Assembly: GCF_013373865.1 (NCBI RefSeq)
Contig: NC_050467.1
Coordinates: 24,016,996-24,080,995, forward strand
Source: Monomorium pharaonis
Taxonomy: Eukaryota > Arthropoda > Insecta > Hymenoptera > Formicidae
Reading direction: 5' to 3'
DNA: 64,000 nt
Notes under the pieces: generated by a model
Told to the model about the DNA's origin: nothing
The model's input: the letters and a program-made list of their open reading frames with translations, nothing else
The model's database searches: none
Made by a program: the position numbers and the translations under genes
In this document: positions 24,301 through 34,508 of the stretch, piece by piece
How positions within the stretch are numbered: position 1 is the stretch's first letter
How the letters are laid out: each line of letters starts with the position of its first letter

Positions 24301-26793
24301 CTTTTTCACTCACTCACTCACTCACTCGCTCACTCTTCGCTCACTCCTCGCTCACTCACTCGCTTCCTCCTCGCTCACTTCTCGCTCACTCCTCGCTCAC
24401 TCACTCGCTTCCTCCTCGCTCCCTCCTCGTTCCCTCCTCGCTCACTCCTCGCTCAATCACTCGCTCACTCACTCGCTTCCTCCTCGCTCCCTCCTCGCTC
24501 ACTCCTCGCTCACACCTCGCTCATTCCTCACTCACTCCTCGCTCACTCCTCGCTCACTCACTCGCTCACTATTCGCTCACTCACTCGCTTCCTCCTCGCT
24601 CACTCCTCGCTCCCTCCTCGCTCCCTCCTCGCTCACTCCTCGCTCACTCACTCGCTCACTCTTCGCTCCCTCCTCGCTCCCTCCTCGCTCACTCCCGGCT
24701 CACTCCTGACTCACTCCCGGCTCACTCCTGGCTCACTCCCGGCTCACTCCCGGCTCACTCCTCGCTCACTCCTGGCTTACTCCCGACTCACTCCCGACTC
24801 ACTCCCGGCTCACTCCTGGCTTACTCCTGGCTCACTCCCGGCTCACTCCTCGCTCACTCCCGGCTCACTCCTGACTCACTCTTGGCTCACTCCCGGCTCA
24901 CTCCTGACTCACTCCCGGCTCACTCCCGGCTCACTCCTGGCTTACTCCCGGCTCACTCCTCGCTCACTCCCGGCTCACTCCTGACTCACTCTTGGCTCAC
25001 TCCCGGCTCACTCCTGGCTTACTCCTGGCTCACTCCCGGCTCACTCCCGGCTCACTCCTCGCTCACTCCTCGCTCACTCCCAGCTCACTCCTCGCTCACT
25101 CCCGGCTCACTCCTGGCTTACTCCCGACTCACTCCTGGCTCACTCCCGGCTCACTCCCGGCTTACTCCTGGCTCACTCCCGGCTCACTCCTCGCTCACTC
25201 CCGGCTCACTCCTCGCTCACTCCTGGCTCACTCCTGGCTTACTCCTGACTCACTCCCGGCTCACTCCTGGCTCACTCCCGGCTCACTCCTGGCTCACTCC
25301 TGGCTTACTCCTGACTCACTCCCGGCTCACTCCCGGCTTACTCCTGGCTCACTCCCGGCTCACTCCTCGCTCACTCCTCGCTCACTTCTGGCTCACTCCT
25401 GGCTTACTCCTGACTCACTCCCGGCTCACTCCCGGCTCACTCCCGGCTCACTCCTCGTTCACTCCTCGCTCACTCCCGGCTCACTCCTGGCTTACTCTTG
25501 ACTCACTCCCGGCTCACTCCCGGCTCACTCCCGGCTCACTCCCGGCTCACTCCCGGCTCACTCCTCGCTCACTCCCGGCTCACTCCTCGCTCACTCCCGG
25601 CTCACTCCTCGCTCACTCCTGGCTTACTCCCGACTCACTCCCGACTCACTCCCGGCTCACTCCTGGCTTACTCCTGGCTCACTCCCGGCTCACTCCTCGC
25701 TCACTCCCGGCTCACTCCTCGCTCACTTCTGGCTCAATCCTGGCTTACTCCTGACTCACTCCTGGCTCACTCCCGGCTCACTCCTCGTTCACTCCTCGCT
25801 CACTCCCGGCTCACTCCTCGCTCACTCCTGGCTCACTCCTGGCTTACTCCTGACTCACTCCCGGCTCACTCCCGGCTTACTCCCGGCTTACTCCTGGCTC
25901 ACTCCCGGCTCACTCCTCGCTCACTCCCGGTTCACTCCTCGCTCACTCTCGGCTCACTCCTCGCTCACTCCTGGCTCACTCCCGGCTCACTCCCGGCTCA
26001 CTCCCGGCTCACTCCCGGCTCACTCCTGGCTTACTCCTGGCTCACTCCTCTCTCACTCCTCGCTCCCTCCTCGCTCACTCCTCACTCACTCGCTCACTCC
26101 GTGCTCCCTCCTCGCTTTGCGCGCGCTACTTAACTTTTTATTTTTTACTTTTTAAAAATAAATTACAACAATAAATGTATAAATAATATTTAACAAATTT
26201 GACAGCTGTCAAAATTGCAATGACAGCTACTCTTGCAACACGAAGTGTGCGCAACGAGAGAACCAATCGGCATCGCGGAAAAGCGACAATAATAAACTTC
26301 GAGAAATGCGAGCAATCGACTTTACATGCCTTTTTTTAGATAGGATAAATGAAGAGAGTTCTCTTTTTAAATTGCAAATTAAATGTGTTAAATACAATTA
26401 AAAATTTTTAAGATATTTAAAAATTTGCTATATGAATATATTTATGAAAATTTAGCTTGATACATTAGTAATATATTATTACAAAATGTGCAGGTGGATC
26501 GTGGCCATATAGTAATTCCCAAATCTATTAACAAGTCACGAATTGCTCAGAACATGGAAGTATTCGACTTTAAACTTTCATCCGAAGACATTGCTTATAT
26601 TGACAACTTCGATTGCAACGGAAGAATTTGTCCAGGACCTTGGTAAGGACTGTTGATTGTCATTATTATTTGTGGAGACAACATTTTACATCAGTTCAAA
26701 GGTTTAGGTGTTTTAAGTTGTACATTAATATCTTTTTCCTTACTTTTCAGGTCAAAAGCTAGTCCGTATTATCCGTTTAATATTCCATTTTAA
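21342..26793 (+). CDS. Aldo-keto reductase AKR-4 (AKR1-like)
   Basis: Five coding exons: 21342-21410, 22697-23176, 23643-23849, 26494-26642, 26751-26793, giving 315 aa. As in AKR-3, intron 1 has a GC donor (GAG|GCAAGT) and exon 2 is 480 bp. Catalytic Asp45/Tyr50 (YRHFDCAQFY), Lys79 (ITSK), His112 (IHWP); NIGVSNFN, NQVECHPYLTQKKL, TAYSPLGSPQRPWAKPDEP, IPKSINKSRIAQNM and the terminal YYPFNIPF. Intron 3 is 2.6 kb, most of it a TATG microsatellite and an 11-bp minisatellite array, without breaking any exon. It converges with the minus-strand gene ending at 26999. Expected NADPH-dependent carbonyl reductase; substrate unknown. Confidence 0.93.
24034..24200. repeat. (CATA)n microsatellite
   Basis: About 35 tandem CATA units, degenerating to CCTA/CAGA variants at the right edge, inside AKR-4 intron 3 just before the minisatellite array. 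Confidence 0.95.
24271..26117. repeat. 11-bp minisatellite array (~1.85 kb) in AKR-4 intron 3
   Basis: Tandem units of 11 bp with consensus GGCTCACTCCY and variants (CGCTCACTCCT, GGCTTACTCCT, GACTCACTCCC). The left ~400 bp are shorter and more irregular (TCACTCGC, TCCCTCCT). The units lack stop codons, and because 11 is not a multiple of 3 the array stays open in several frames and encodes an artificial 11-residue repeat (LAHSRLTPGSL). The strand is pyrimidine-rich. About 150 units; a length polymorphism is likely, and assembly length should be treated with caution. Confidence 0.95.
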
Positions 26794-26998
26794 ATAGTTA
26801 AGTGAGCAGATTAATACAATGTTTGCGTATATCTTCTAATGAACTTTTTGTATTAGAACACATTTTCAAATTACTATTATCGATTATTGGAACATACGTG
26901 AATGATATTATCTTTCTTATAATATTTCTTTATAATAATAATTTTATAAACATAAGAAATAGGAATATATTTGAAAGTTCAAATATTAAGTAATATTG

Positions 26999-29900
26999 CT
27001 ACAATAAATCGTCGACTTCGCAACCACAGGAGCAACATTCGCAAAACTCCTCGTCACTACTGCTGTTATTTGTTTCCGATCCCGAATGCATCTCCGATGG
27101 CACTGATTGAAAAGCACCCAACGATCTAACACTGCAATCACATATGATCATTAATTCGTCTTTGTGAACTTTTTTTTCGCAACTGTACCTGTAGACATTA
27201 ATTTGCTTGCATGCGCCAGGACTAGTACACTCGTTGCACGTTTTATTAGGATCACACGGCACCGAAGGTGGCGTTAATTGTTTAAATGGTCGCGGTACAT
27301 CTGGAAATTTATATATTTATCCATTTGCATATTAATTTTAATATAAAGCAGAATTTATAATTCTTTAAATTTTTGTTATATCTAGGACAGCGCCTCTTCA
27401 ATTTTTTCACTATTTTAAAATTACAATTTTATAAGAAAATCAATTATTCCTTATTTAAACTTTATTCAGTAATTCTTTCTCACAAAAAAAATTAAATATA
27501 GTGTCGTCGCAGCAAACATTTAAGAAGATTGAGATCTATTTCATCTCTCATGTGACTTTTATGAAATTCTGCCGATCTTTGAGGATTAAATACGAGATGC
27601 CGTCTAGGATAAGAATATTTGTGATAAAATTAAAAAAAAAACAGGTACGCATCGACCTGTGAGAACATGCCTGTTTTCGAGGCGACCTCGAATAGAGACT
27701 CGTAGGGAGGCTTTGGCGAATACGTAGGTCTGGATGCGGTGGAAGAAACTCGTCGACAAGATTTGCAACAAATGCAATCGCGCGATTTACTCGCGGTCGC
27801 ACGTGATACATGACGTTCCAGAGGGACGCAGCATGGAAGTGGTGGACGCGATTTTCCCCAAGCAGTTATTGACGTCGCACACGAGCAGCAAGTCTTCTAA
27901 ATCAGGGGATATGAAGATTAAGTACAGAATCGAGAACAGATAAATGCATTATCTACGCCCTCGTTTCTAAACTCACTCGATTCTTATTTTCAAGATTATA
28001 TTTCTTCTTTATGGAGTACTTATTTCGCGTGCAATCTTCCGATGGATCGAACAACTTTTTACCAGTTTCCCTCGACTCCTGCACGCGTTCCGTCATTTTT
28101 CCGTTGTCCCGCTGAAATTTTTTGCAGGACAACAGCTTGCCCATTTGCCGTCTGTACGTGAACTCCTTGTTTTCCAATTCTCTGATACAGTTCTTCAGTT
28201 TCAACTCTTCCTCGGCGAGCTGACGAATCTTTCCCAGACATATGAGATCTTCCGAATGAATGGAATGCAGGCTGGGTGTACTGCGCCTTTGTATTTCTTT
28301 GCGCAATTCTGCTAATTTTTCCTCCATCTCCTTATTAACCAGCTCCAGGGACTCCAACTCCATACCAGTTTCTTCCAGTTTCACATCCGCGTCTATAATC
28401 TTGTCCTGCATTAATATAGAAAGTTGATTGTGTGAATTCTCGTCGCACGAATTATTAATCTGTATCATTCGCGATAATTTTTGATTTTTTAAGGATTATT
28501 AGATGATAAGGTTTGATGAAATTGTGTATGCTTACATATCTTTTGAATACATGTTTTAAACACGTGTAATATGTGAAAGAAAATTGCACCACTTTTCACA
28601 TAATGACTTATAACTTAGGAATTATAAAGAGTTTTTAATTTGTTTTATATTATAGTAATGAAGTACAATTTTTTCTCTTTCTTATGTATCTTTTTTCAAA
28701 ATTTTAGTCGCCAAAACTGCTTTTTTCATATTTTTAAAAATATGTATTACATATTTTACATATTATGTTTTATAAAGCTATGTTTTATTCATAGTTATGT
28801 TCTTATGTATTAACATAATTTCTTGATTTATTTTGATTTCTGTATAAGAATTTGGAACTAGTGTCCGGAAATATTTTGATATGTATTACGTGGCATATTC
28901 TTAGTTAACCAAGCGTGATGTAGCATTTTGAGCAAATGCATTGCATGTGTTGTTATGGATTTGCTAAACATTTATTGACATCGAAATAAAACGCATTACG
29001 AATTCAGCAACATGATTACTTATACACGCAATCAGTTGAGAACATTTAAAAAAGGAAATGGTCAGGAATAATGATACATAATATTATTTGCGATAACAGC
29101 AACATGGCAACAACAAATTGATAACAAATTCATGCTGACACTATGTTGCTATTTATCAATTTGCCATTGTTAAAAATAGAATTCATATAAGTTCAATCTA
29201 ATAGACATAATGCTTGCCTTGAGTTTATTTCAATTAGTTGCTGCACAATTGTTGGCAATATAACTGCAACATCAAGACATTTTATCTTGCAGCTACTGAC
29301 CTGCCAGAAAGCTAATTTTAAATTTAGAAGCTATATTTTAGATGCTAATGTACAAAAAAATCTTGTTTTTGGAAATAAATGTACACGAAGCAAGGCAACA
29401 TTAATTATTATTATTTAAAAAATGTTACTTTTCAAAAATTTATATTTAAAATAGTTGCTTAAAACAATGTTTAAAATATTTTAAATATGAATACTGAAAT
29501 TATAAGAAGACCATCGATAATTCGCTAATAGTCGCGCTAATATTGCGATACATAATTTTCACGTTAAAAAAAGTACTCTGGCAAGATTTACCCGGATTCT
29601 TATCGTTGAATGTCAATCGTACATGCAACTGTGTCGTTTCCTGGTGCAGGCCGTCGACCGCGCTCTTCAATTCGCCAAGGAGTCTGTCGGCGGGGTCCGG
29701 CTGTGGCGAAAACTTATTCATGATCTCTCGTACTTTGTCGTATGGCCCGTCGCGACAATCTCGCTCTGTCATCCACATGTTGTACGCCAACAGAGCCGGG
29801 ATGGAGCGTTCCATCGTAGAGACTTTGTTCCTGAGCTCCCGATGGCGGCCGATCAGGTCGCACCGACGTTCCTCGATCTCGGACGTGACGTTCGCCAACG

Positions 29901-30139
29901 GCGAGTCATGCGCTTTCACAAAAGAAAAGTCATTGCCTTTTTTGTTTAATTTCAGCCGGAATATTTTTAGGTAAATCAATCGAAACCAAGGCCAATTTTT
30001 TACGCCTTGAATAGGTTCTTATTTTTATTGTTATTTCACGAAGGCTTTTTATTTATCTTCCGCGATTAAGCATCCGTGTGACTAATGAATCCAACGGTTA
30101 ATTACGAGGACAAGGTTACTCACCGGCTTTGGTGGACAT
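26999..30139 (-). CDS. Unrecognised coiled-coil protein with cysteine-rich C-terminus
   Basis: Minus-strand model of five exons: 30139-30124 (MSTKA), 29912-29623, 28405-27977, 27896-27671, 27300-26999, giving about 420 aa. Acceptors at 29913, 28406, 27897 and 27301 are good, and the donor at 27976 (CGA|GTGAGT) is strong. The N-terminal half has a charged helix (SEIEERRCDLIGRHRELRNK) and an NMWMTERDCRDGPYDKVREI motif. Residues ~95-185 form a long coiled coil (LESLELVNKEMEEKLAEL; IRQLAEEELKLKNCIRELE). The C-terminal third is Cys-rich (KTCCSCATS, DCICCKSC, CDPNKTCNECTSPGACK, EEFCECCSCGCEVDDLL). Uncertain points: the exon 2 donor (CAT|GTACGA keeps frame, but a better donor at 29591 is out of phase, so a small exon may be missing) and the exon 4 donor (CAG|GCATGT, a GC donor). 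I do not recognise the family. The Cys clusters suggest metal binding or disulfides. Confidence 0.7.
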
Positions 30140-30571
30140 TCTGATTACGATAACGAGATATACGAAGATTGAAATCGGTCGCACGGACAGTTCGCAGATT
30201 GTTTTCTACTTGAGACTTTTGAATTGGCGTGTAAAAAAAATGTAGAAATAGCGAGTTGCTTCCGCCGAAGACCGGCGTTACATCATGATTGTATGCATTA
30301 GCTTCTGTACAATGAGATCGAGTGCGTGTTAAACAAAAGAACATTTTGACACGTCCGTACACCCTCGACAAATTCTCCCTCTGACGCTTTCATTCACAAA
30401 TCCGCCTTTTGTAGTTAAGTGTTACAGCGGTTTTTTTTTGGTTCTCTCTTGGGCGATAAGTAGAATAATATAAATGGTTATCGAACATTATTGGGTTATT
30501 ATCGCGAAAGTCGGGGACAAAGATCATCGGGATATCTGAAATCTGGAGCACGTGCGGCGGAGAAAGCTACA
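30140..30571. promoter_or_regulatory. Bidirectional promoter region between divergent genes
   Basis: Only 432 bp separate the two start codons (30139 on -, 30572 on +). No TATA box is evident on either strand. The interval is less AT-rich than most spacers here, as expected for a shared promoter of two broadly expressed genes. Confidence 0.5.
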
Positions 30572-31806
30572 ATGATGCTACTCGACTCTTTTAAGAGTAT
30601 GAGATTATATCAAATGACTCAGGACTTTTCGTAATTGTTAACGGGCGGATGCGCAACGTTTGGTTTACATAACACTTCGTGCAAACGACATTACGTTTTG
30701 CCTCATCTCACATGTATGTATAGCAAAGGTTATACATTAAAATGTTTATTACTTCTAAATAATTACACGAGAACATCTCGTGTCGCTTTTCTGATGAAGG
30801 CATTTTAAAAGAAAACAGCGACTTATTTTTGGAAAAAAAAAACGGGGAAAGACTTATTTCTAGAAATTTAACATTCGCACAGCAAACTGGAGGAGCCGGG
30901 CACGCGGCGAGACGACGATGACTTCTCGTTGGTAACTGTAACGAGCGTTTCCCTTCAGGAGAGCACCTGCAGCACCTTCACCGGGTCCGCCTACACAAAT
31001 TGGGAGGAGAAGTTCGCGTGTCGCGCGCTATCGAGCCGACGAGGCCGCGTCTTCAGCTACCGGAAGAGAAGGACTCACTTTTACGATGGGGTCTTCGGGG
31101 CACCGGTTGGCGTCTGTCCGCGTCACGTTACCTCGTCGGTCATTCGCCGTAATACAGGTCGAATGTTGTTTAATGCAACTATCATACAGACAACAATGAT
31201 TTTGCTAGAATATCTAAATGTTAGGTCTAAAATTATCAGATTGCCTGCCAAAATGTTAAAATTTTTGCACCGTTACTCATCATGCCTTCAACAGAAATTA
31301 TTTTTACGTAACATTTATATATTATAAATTTTAGGATACCTTAACAAAAACCTTTCTTTCTGTGTAAGGTTTTTGCTTCGAGTAAATCGGGTTGACTTTC
31401 GTCAAAAAGCAAGCGAAAGTCTACTTGTGAGTGAAATGAAAAGTAAATAAAATTGCATTCTATTATTAGCTCTGTTATGTTAGCTGCATGTAGATAATAA
31501 GTGACCTGTGACGGAGCAAAGATAGATATTCTTCTTAAGATTGCAAACAAAAACTGAAAAAGCGCTCTTCTCGTTACAGGCGATTCCCGGCTTGTGTTTG
31601 TCTGGCCGCAGAAAGCCAGCAGGAACCGACTCTCGAACATACTCGCGCCATTGTTGCGCGGTGTCCTAATAGGATTGTTGTTTGTGGACGCTCTTCACCT
31701 GTGGCCTGGCGAATTTTTACCCACATCTCTACCGCCGACCACATCGATTACTCTGCCGCCTGTCAAATGTAATGTCATCGAGCCACGTTGGTATGATAAT
31801 AACTGA
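30572..31806 (+). CDS. Unrecognised small single-pass membrane protein
   Basis: Three exons, 30572-30630, 30883-31157, 31580-31806, with matching phases (2 then 1), give 186 aa. Exon 1 (MMLLDSFKSMRLYQMTQDFS) is the weakest part: its donor is TTC|GTAATT, and the choice rests on phase match. Exon 2 begins with KLEEPGTRRDDDD, then a Ser/Thr-rich stretch, WEEKFACRALSSRRGRVFSY and YDGVFGAPVGVCPRH. Exon 3 has KASRNRLSN followed by a hydrophobic segment ILAPLLRGVLIGLLFVDALHLW (~132-153), then a Pro/Thr-rich tail ending EPRWYDNN. The single hydrophobic helix with basic residues before it suggests a membrane-anchored protein with a short distal tail. AATAAA at 31869, 63 bases after the stop. No known family recognised. 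Confidence 0.65.
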
Positions 31807-33041
31807 GTCACAATAATAACACTTGCGATAGCGCGACAACAATTTAATCAAAATACTGTACATTTTTCAATAAAGGCCAAGTTACTTCGTTCGAAAACTT
31901 TTCTCATCTTTTAAATCGCGTTTGAAATTTGTTTCCATACAGTTTCAAATTCTTAATTAAGTTTTGAAAAAATTACATACACAATTAATCTTTATTAGTC
32001 AGCCTTTGTTAAAAGAAATATTTCAATAACGTTGTTGCGTCATGTTATGCTATGAAATTGCAATTATGATTGAACGTACGAGTAATATATAAGAAAAGTC
32101 AGCGCTTCCTTTTAGACACAACAGTTATTGATAATGTTGCTTGATATCATAATTTCCTTTTTGATATAATTAATTGTAATGGACGGATTGTGAATCTTTA
32201 TATTTTTTCCACGCTTCTTTGCCATAAGAAACGGAAGCAGACATTTCACCGCTCAAGGTAAAAGAGAAAAAAATATGCCTTTCAGTAACAAAAGTATTTC
32301 TTTTGCATATCAAATATAATAAAAAATAATAATAGTTACTGGTACTTAATAATATATTATGTACATTAATAATTAATCGAATATGTATCTTAATTTATTA
32401 ATATAATTTTGTTACTAACGACTACTGACAATTACATGTAATCAATATGTAAGTACGTATAGTTATTATTAGTAGTGAATAAATTAAAATATCTAGAAAT
32501 TTATACTACCATTTTTTGGCTCCAAATTTTTTACATGAGACAAGTATTTCGTTCGACACATTCTAGTTCCGTTTCTGTTTAAAGCGTCCAACAATTTGTT
32601 TAGTCTTCAATTATCGACAAAAATATTTTTCACATTCATCGATTCGTGTTATGATAATTGCGATCTGTCGTGATACAATCATAGCAAATGTCATATACAC
32701 ATACATACAATCGTGACAAATTGAGATGCACACATATTTCTTATTTCTACATATATTTTAATAAAACAATAAGTTAATCAGAGATCAGAGATAATTCTAA
32801 ATTAATTTATCATCAAATAAACGTGAGATACATCATCATACATCATCGAGAAATTAATATACACAAATTCTGCCTTAAATGGGAATAAAGTATAAAGAAG
32901 AAAAATCAAATTGTTTACATAATGAGAGAGAGATGCCGGAACCGGTTAAGCAGGAAATTTATAATTAATTCTAAGTATGATGAAGACGATTAAGATGAAG
33001 GTAATCATGAAAGTGAAGTTACATACGTATATTATATCTTA
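31807..33041. other. Spacer before CYP4 gene
   Basis: AT-rich sequence with the poly(A) signal of the preceding gene at 31869-31874. I see no exon, RNA gene or repeat of note in the remaining 1.1 kb. Confidence 0.45.
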
Positions 33042-33215
33042 TGACGTGATGGAAATAGGGATTACACCTCTGTGTTCTCCGAGACAAGCCTTCATCATGT
33101 TTGTCTACATAGTATCTTAGGTATGCACGTTATCGCATTTTTAAATGTAAGTAGTTGCTTCTATTCCATCACGTCAGTTATAAAAGCGCCGTTCACAGTG
33201 CAATATTTTGCAAAC
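33042..33215 (+). promoter_or_regulatory. CYP4 promoter with flanking inverted repeat and TATA box
   Basis: TATAAAAG at 33179-33186 is followed by an initiator-like TTCACAGTG (~33191-33199). Immediately upstream of the TATA, TATTCCATCACGTCA (33162-33176) is the inverted copy of TGACGTGATGGAAATA (33042-33057, one base inserted). Both arms contain a CRE-like TGACGT core. A 5'UTR exon from ~33205 probably splices to the acceptor TTCACAG at 34484-34490 ahead of the ATG. Confidence 0.55.
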
Positions 33216-34508
33216 ATGAGAAACACTGGAGAACTCAAATGAAATTAAGTGTTCGATTTGGTTATCCAATCGTCGCGTGGGTATTTATCATTGCAGGATT
33301 AAGTATCGTGAAATAAAAAAGATATATGAAAGATTAAGATACTCCGAAACTTGCAGTCTTATTCCGTGATTAAATTGTGAATGGAAGGAGGTATTAGTTT
33401 TTATAATCTTCCTTGGAATTTTTAAAATACTATTTTTTTAATATAATTTTTTCTTTACAGAAATTATTGCTTATTAGATCGCATATATTATTAAATAAAG
33501 TAATATTTAAATGCAAATCATAAAATATAAATCGTAATAAATATCAAAGCTGAAATATTTAATCACGTATTAAAGGTGCTGTTAAATATTGAAGTGATAT
33601 AAAAATACAAACTTCTGGCATTAGAAACAGTAAGTACCAATAGTTTATATTTTTTAAATATTATTAATTATAATGTTTAAAATTATTGATTGCCAAATTG
33701 AATAAAAGAATGTAGTAAGTTTCCTTAAACCAACTTTAAACGATTTATATTAAAACTAAAATTTGTATTAAAACACAGAAAAGAATTATAAAAAATGTAC
33801 AAAAATACTGATGATTTTTTTAAAAAGCAATTTTTAAATATGTTCTATTGTTCATGTATACAGTTCTATGTTTATAATAATTTTTCTAAACAAAAATTTA
33901 GTTACACAAAATAAAAGAAAATTTGATATTGGCATAGTAAAGATTTTACTTTTTGTGAAAATTTTACTAAGTATAGAGATTGATAAGTTACATATGAAGT
34001 CAAACTAATAACTTTTTTTTACATTTTTGTAGTTAAGCAAGAAATATTAAAATAATATTTTGAAATATTAAGTTTATGTGTATTTTTACGTTTTTAAATA
34101 CCGTATAAATACGGTATGTGTGTGTGTTTTATACAATAAGATTTTATAAAAATACAGCGGAAAAGTATTACATAAAATATTTATTGCTGAATTATTTAAT
34201 TTAAAAAATCTATTAAAACAGTGTTGAGATAACTATTAAAGATTTCTTATTGATTATCCTTATCGACTACTCAATTCTATTAATAAGTTTTCTTAACATA
34301 AAATGTATTCTGTGTATATGACTTTATCGCAAATGCAAAAGTATCTTTGAGAAATATTTTTAATCAGTATTAAAAAAACAGTAACAGCGAAAACATTATT
34401 AATGCAATTTTCTTGATATAATATTAATAATATTAGTCTTATTAATTTTAATAATGTATTTATTTATTTGGTAACGTAAATTATGTGAAATGTTCACAGA
34501 TTACGAGA

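Noticed and set aside
24282..26133. Very long open frames (up to 490 codons) encoding LAHSRLTPGSL-type repeats
   Set aside because: They are a by-product of the stop-free 11-bp minisatellite in an AKR-4 intron; composition is that of the repeat and several frames are equally open.
7876..26793. Possibility that the four AKR genes are horizontally acquired
   Set aside because: They have insect-like exon structure, spliceosomal introns and TATA promoters, and resemble animal AKR1 proteins; nothing suggests transfer.
27734..27943. Plus-strand 69-codon frame
   Set aside because: Lies opposite the Cys-rich exon of the minus-strand gene, which has matching splice sites.
29543..29974. Plus-strand frames of 108-143 codons
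   Set aside because: Antisense to the coiled-coil gene's exon 2, which has splice support and coherent protein features.
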